Positions 6,377 through 7,764 of a stretch of 7,764 bases of DNA are shown piece after piece. Location: assembly GCA_040880405.1 (NCBI GenBank), contig JBBDIM010000028.1, positions 1 through 7,764 on the forward strand, written 5' to 3'. The first letter of the stretch is position 1; each line of letters opens with the position of its first letter. Source of the stretch: JBBDIM01 sp040880405. Lineage in GTDB: Bacteria > Planctomycetota > Planctomycetia > Pirellulales > Pirellulaceae. Under the pieces are notes generated by a model, which was not told the DNA's origin, ran no database searches, and saw only the letters and a program-made list of their open reading frames with translations. The position numbers were made by a program, and so were the translations under genes.

Positions 6377-7006
6377 TTACTCATCCACCGCCTCTTCCCC
6401 CAGCAACGTGCGCAGCCGCCGCATCGCGCGGAGGTATCGCATGCTGGCGGCGGCGGCGGAGAGGTCTAGGGCGGCGGCGACATCCTGGTTGGTCAATTGC
6501 TCGAAGTGACGCATGATGATCACTTCCCGGTCGGCGGCGTCCATCGTTTCGATTGCGGCCTGGAACCGGCGTTGCAGTTCCTCCATCGTCGCGGCGGCCG
6601 CGGGGGTCGCCTCGGTATCGCAAATTTGGGCGGCCAGATCGACCGACGACTGATCCATATTGAACCCAATCGCCAGGTTCTGCTCTCGGTCGACGCTCCG
6701 CTTGCTGGAGACCCGGTGCCGCCGGTGGGCGTCGATGATCCGATCCTTGGCCATGTGCCGCAGCCAGAGGTGAAACGGCATCTTGGGGTCGGCCAGGTAA
6801 TCGGTCAGGCGGCGGTTGGCGTCGACCAGCACCTCCTGCACGATATCGCTCGCATCGACCCGGCGTTGGATCTTACGATCCAACCGCATCTCAATCATCC
6901 GCCGCAGCGCATCGCGGTGCCGCATCAACAGCCGATCCCGAGCCTCGGGATCCCCGCTGCGGGCCTTTTCGATAAGTTGTTCTGTCTTGTCATGTTCTGG
7001 CCACAT
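6377..7006 (-). CDS. ECF-type RNA polymerase sigma factor (planctomycete, kinase-linked)
   Basis: Predicted alternative sigma factor of 209 residues that directs RNA polymerase to a small regulon. Region 2 spans about 10-95: a first helix 'TEQLIEKARSGDPEARDRLL' (8-27), region 2.2 'DASDIVQEVLVDANRRL' (51-67) that binds the beta-prime coiled coil, and 'FHLWLRHMAKDRIIDAHRRH' (78-97), covering regions 2.3-2.4 that melt and read the -10. A variable linker (98-140) follows, then region 4 (141-202) with the DNA-reading helix-turn-helix 'LTNQDVAAALDLSAAAASMR' (171-190). There is no C-terminal extension. Region 2.2 has Ser53 where most ECF factors have Glu in DAED. No anti-sigma gene is adjacent; instead a membrane Ser/Thr kinase gene follows on the same strand, the arrangement known in planctomycetes for kinase-associated ECF groups. 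The ATG at 7006 lacks a spaced Shine-Dalgarno sequence but gives the usual N-terminus, and a sigma70-like promoter lies directly upstream. Confidence 0.92.
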   Translation of the reverse strand: MWPEHDKTEQLIEKARSGDPEARDRLLMRHRDALRRMIEMRLDRKIQRRVDASDIVQEVLVDANRRLTDYLADPKMPFHLWLRHMAKDRIIDAHRRHRVSSKRSVDREQNLAIGFNMDQSSVDLAAQICDTEATPAAAATMEELQRRFQAAIETMDAADREVIIMRHFEQLTNQDVAAALDLSAAAASMRYLRAMRRLRTLLGEEAVDE

Positions 7007-7014
7007 ACCCTTAG

Positions 7015-7044
7015 ATTATCGGCTACCACAGGAAGGGCTGACAA
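7015..7044 (-). promoter_or_regulatory. Sigma70-like promoter of the ECF sigma gene
   Basis: On the minus strand TTGTCA (7039-7044, 5 of 6 to consensus) and GATAAT (7015-7020, 5 of 6) are 18 bases apart. Transcription would start near 7008, about two bases before the ATG at 7006, giving a nearly leaderless mRNA. The site does not look like an ECF-type promoter, so housekeeping expression rather than autoregulation is suggested. Confidence 0.5.
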
Positions 7045-7072
7045 GTAATCGCAGGGGTAGGGGGCACGGTTT

Positions 7073-7112
7073 CCTGGATTTAATGCCTCGCGGGCCTCGA
7101 TGTGAATCCAGG
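7073..7112. repeat. Small inverted repeat
   Basis: 'cctggatt' (7073-7080) and 'aatccagg' (7105-7112) are perfect 8-base arms around a 24-base loop. It sits between the sigma factor promoter and the first large hairpin and could be an operator or a hairpin remnant. Its sequence is unrelated to the other repeats. Confidence 0.45.
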
Positions 7113-7121
7113 AGTCGGGAG

Positions 7122-7209
7122 TTAAATAGGGGTCAGGAGTCTTTTCATAATCAAGAGATCGCAGCCCCGCCTCCCGGCTACGAAGAAAAGAGTCCTGACC
7201 CCTTTTTAA
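7122..7209. repeat. Large hairpin element, family D, copy 1 (REP-like)
   Basis: Arms 7122-7146 and 7185-7209 pair at 23 of 25 positions around a 38-base loop. The core arm is 'ggggtcaggagtcttttc' (7129-7146). A G-G mismatch lies at 7139/7192. The element resembles the 'ggggtcagg..tcttttt' sequences that I recall near REP-associated tyrosine (Y1) transposases in several phyla; no such transposase is in this window. On the plus strand the right arm ends in TTTTT, so a terminator role is possible although the loop is long. Confidence 0.75.
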
Positions 7210-7246
7210 CGGATTTGGCTCATGGGACGCACTCTTGCTCGCACCG

Positions 7247-7338
7247 CGTAAAAAGGGGGTCGGGACTCTTTTTGGCTACCCTGTCACTGGTGCCCACCGC
7301 TCACGTTTCGAAAAAAGACTCCCGACCCCGTTTTTACG
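7247..7338. repeat. Large hairpin element, family D, copy 2 (REP-like)
   Basis: Arms 7247-7273 and 7312-7338 pair at 25 of 27 positions around a 38-base loop. The core differs from copy 1 by a compensated pair (G7262-C7323 instead of A7135-T7196) and keeps a mismatch at the equivalent place (C7266-C7319). Loop sequences of the two copies do not match, while arms and loop length do. It lies 37 bases after copy 1 in the same orientation. Confidence 0.78.
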
Positions 7339-7414
7339 CTGCCATTCTCAATCGGCGAGCTGGGCTGGTAAGGCGAAAAAGGGGGAGCCACAGAGCACAC
7401 AGAGAGGAAGAAGA

Positions 7415-7475
7415 GCCACGGATTACCGATCGGATCGCCTGGGGTTGGACGTTTTATTCGGTTGCGATCCGTGGC
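7415..7475. repeat. Degraded family A repeat, copy 3
   Basis: 'gccacggat' (7415-7423) pairs with 'atccgtggc' (7467-7475), and internally 'cggatcgc' (7431-7438) pairs with 'gcgatccg' (7464-7471). The right half (7443-7474) matches loop plus arm of family A copy 2 at about 25 of 32 positions, including 'ttgcgatccgtg'. The middle 10-base units of the arms are missing, so it is a shortened, diverged relative. Confidence 0.55.
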
Positions 7476-7495
7476 GGTGTGGTGACCGGCGCGAG

Positions 7496-7569
7496 GGGGA
7501 TAAGTTCAATTACGGGGGCCGCGGCTGGCACTTCTTCACCGCCGACTCTCTGTAATTGAACTCATCCCC
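7496..7569. repeat. Inverted repeat, family E, inside the nested set
   Basis: Arms 7496-7513 ('ggggataagttcaattac') and 7552-7569 pair at 17 of 18 positions around a 38-base GC-rich loop. There is no second copy in the window. The loop length equals that of the two family D hairpins although arm sequence differs. It is the innermost right-hand element of the nested structure. Confidence 0.72.
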
Positions 7570-7683
7570 GCACCTCTCTCTGTGACCTCTGAGCCCTCTG
7601 TGGCTAAAGAAAAAAGAACTGCGATCCCGGTGGGAATCAAGGCAAAGGTGGGCCCAAAACCACCCTCTTGTCCCGGTTTGGCG

Positions 7684-7689
7684 TACAAT
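7684..7689 (+). promoter_or_regulatory. Possible -10 box of a gene beyond the window
   Basis: TACAAT matches the sigma70 -10 at 5 of 6. The nearest TTGTCC (7668) is only 10 bases upstream, too close for a -35, and nothing better lies at 16-18 bases. The following bases can fold as 7698-7703 with 7714-7719 or alternatively 7696-7701 with 7708-7713, and 7732-7738 with 7745-7751 form a perfect 7-bp stem. This could be a leader of a plus-strand gene starting after 7764. Confidence 0.25.
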
Positions 7690-7764
7690 CGACGGAACCG
7701 CAATCCGGCGGTTTTGCGGAAAATCGGTCTCGGATCGAAAACGATCGATCCACCAGGCTCGTCT

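Larger units (their letters stand above)
7386..7605. repeat. Family B palindrome enclosing two further palindromes
   Basis: The outer left arm (7386-7406, 'agccacagagcacacagagag') is a shortened family B arm; the right arm (7578-7605) matches the full copy at 26 of 27 positions over 7578-7604. Where the full copy has a 47-base loop, this one has about 170 bases between the arms, holding a degraded family A copy (7415-7475) and an unrelated palindrome (7496-7569). The simplest reading is that smaller elements were inserted into, or assembled within, an older family B element. Confidence 0.7.
7007..7764. other. Gene-free, repeat-dense region upstream of the sigma factor gene
   Basis: I see no gene in these 758 bases. 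The long forward frame crossing 6816-7559 lies over the sigma gene and then over hairpin arms, so it is not a protein gene. The stretch holds the sigma promoter (7015-7044), a small hairpin (7073-7112), two tandem large hairpins (7122-7209, 7247-7338), a nested set of palindromes (7386-7605), and a final 150 bases with a possible -10 box and small hairpins. Confidence 0.7.

Noticed and set aside
6816..7559. Forward open frame of 247 residues crossing the sigma gene and the hairpin region
   Set aside because: It overlaps the sigma factor antisense and then reads through hairpin arms; no family resemblance and no ribosome site.
7122..7605. CRISPR array
   Set aside because: The repeats are inverted, belong to different families and are not regularly spaced direct repeats; no cas genes are present.
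7386..7605. Insertion sequence with terminal inverted repeats
   Set aside because: There is no transposase reading frame between the arms and no target duplication that I can see; a palindromic repeat is the simpler reading.
1..7764. tRNA, rRNA or riboswitch
   Set aside because: I found no cloverleaf, rRNA segment or recognisable riboswitch core on either strand; the long inverted repeats do not match any of these.

Overview
The window reads as a piece of a planctomycete chromosome, probably of the Pirellula/Blastopirellula type. This is an inference from gene style, not from a marker gene. It rests on an ECF sigma factor gene followed by a PknB-type kinase gene with a multi-pass membrane tail, a small membrane protein with an N-terminal NPFASP motif, moderately high GC, and gaps full of 'agccacagagg...' and 'agccacggatt...' palindromes.

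Layout. 1-198 is a gap holding one copy of a dispersed palindromic repeat (family A). 199-3293 (minus) is a two-gene ABC operon: an ATPase followed, with overlapping or touching reading frames, by a large permease with two FtsX domains. This is a MacB/LolCDE-type system for lipoprotein, lipid or peptide handling; no periplasmic adaptor gene is visible. Divergent from it, 3438-3854 (plus) encodes a MazG-like/dCTPase-type nucleotide pyrophosphohydrolase. The convergent gap 3855-3991 is filled by a 27-bp-arm palindrome (family B). 3992-7006 (minus) is a signalling block: ECF sigma factor, then a 354-base gap with repeats, then a membrane Ser/Thr kinase, then 18 bases later a small membrane protein that starts with TTG. 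A sigma70-like promoter sits almost on the sigma factor start codon, predicting a nearly leaderless mRNA.

7007-7764 has no gene I can support. It holds an unusually dense run of inverted repeats: a small hairpin, two tandem large hairpins of one family (38-base loops, one compensatory base-pair change, one fixed mismatch), then a nested set in which a family B palindrome encloses a degraded family A copy and a third, unrelated palindrome. The last 90 bases carry a possible -10 box and small hairpins, perhaps the leader of a plus-strand gene beyond the window.

How it works together: the ABC operon and the pyrophosphohydrolase look like ordinary housekeeping or accessory functions. The sigma-kinase-membrane protein set is a plausible signalling module in which the kinase could gate the sigma factor directly, since no anti-sigma gene is visible. 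I found no clearly new enzymatic system. The least explained content is the repeat landscape.
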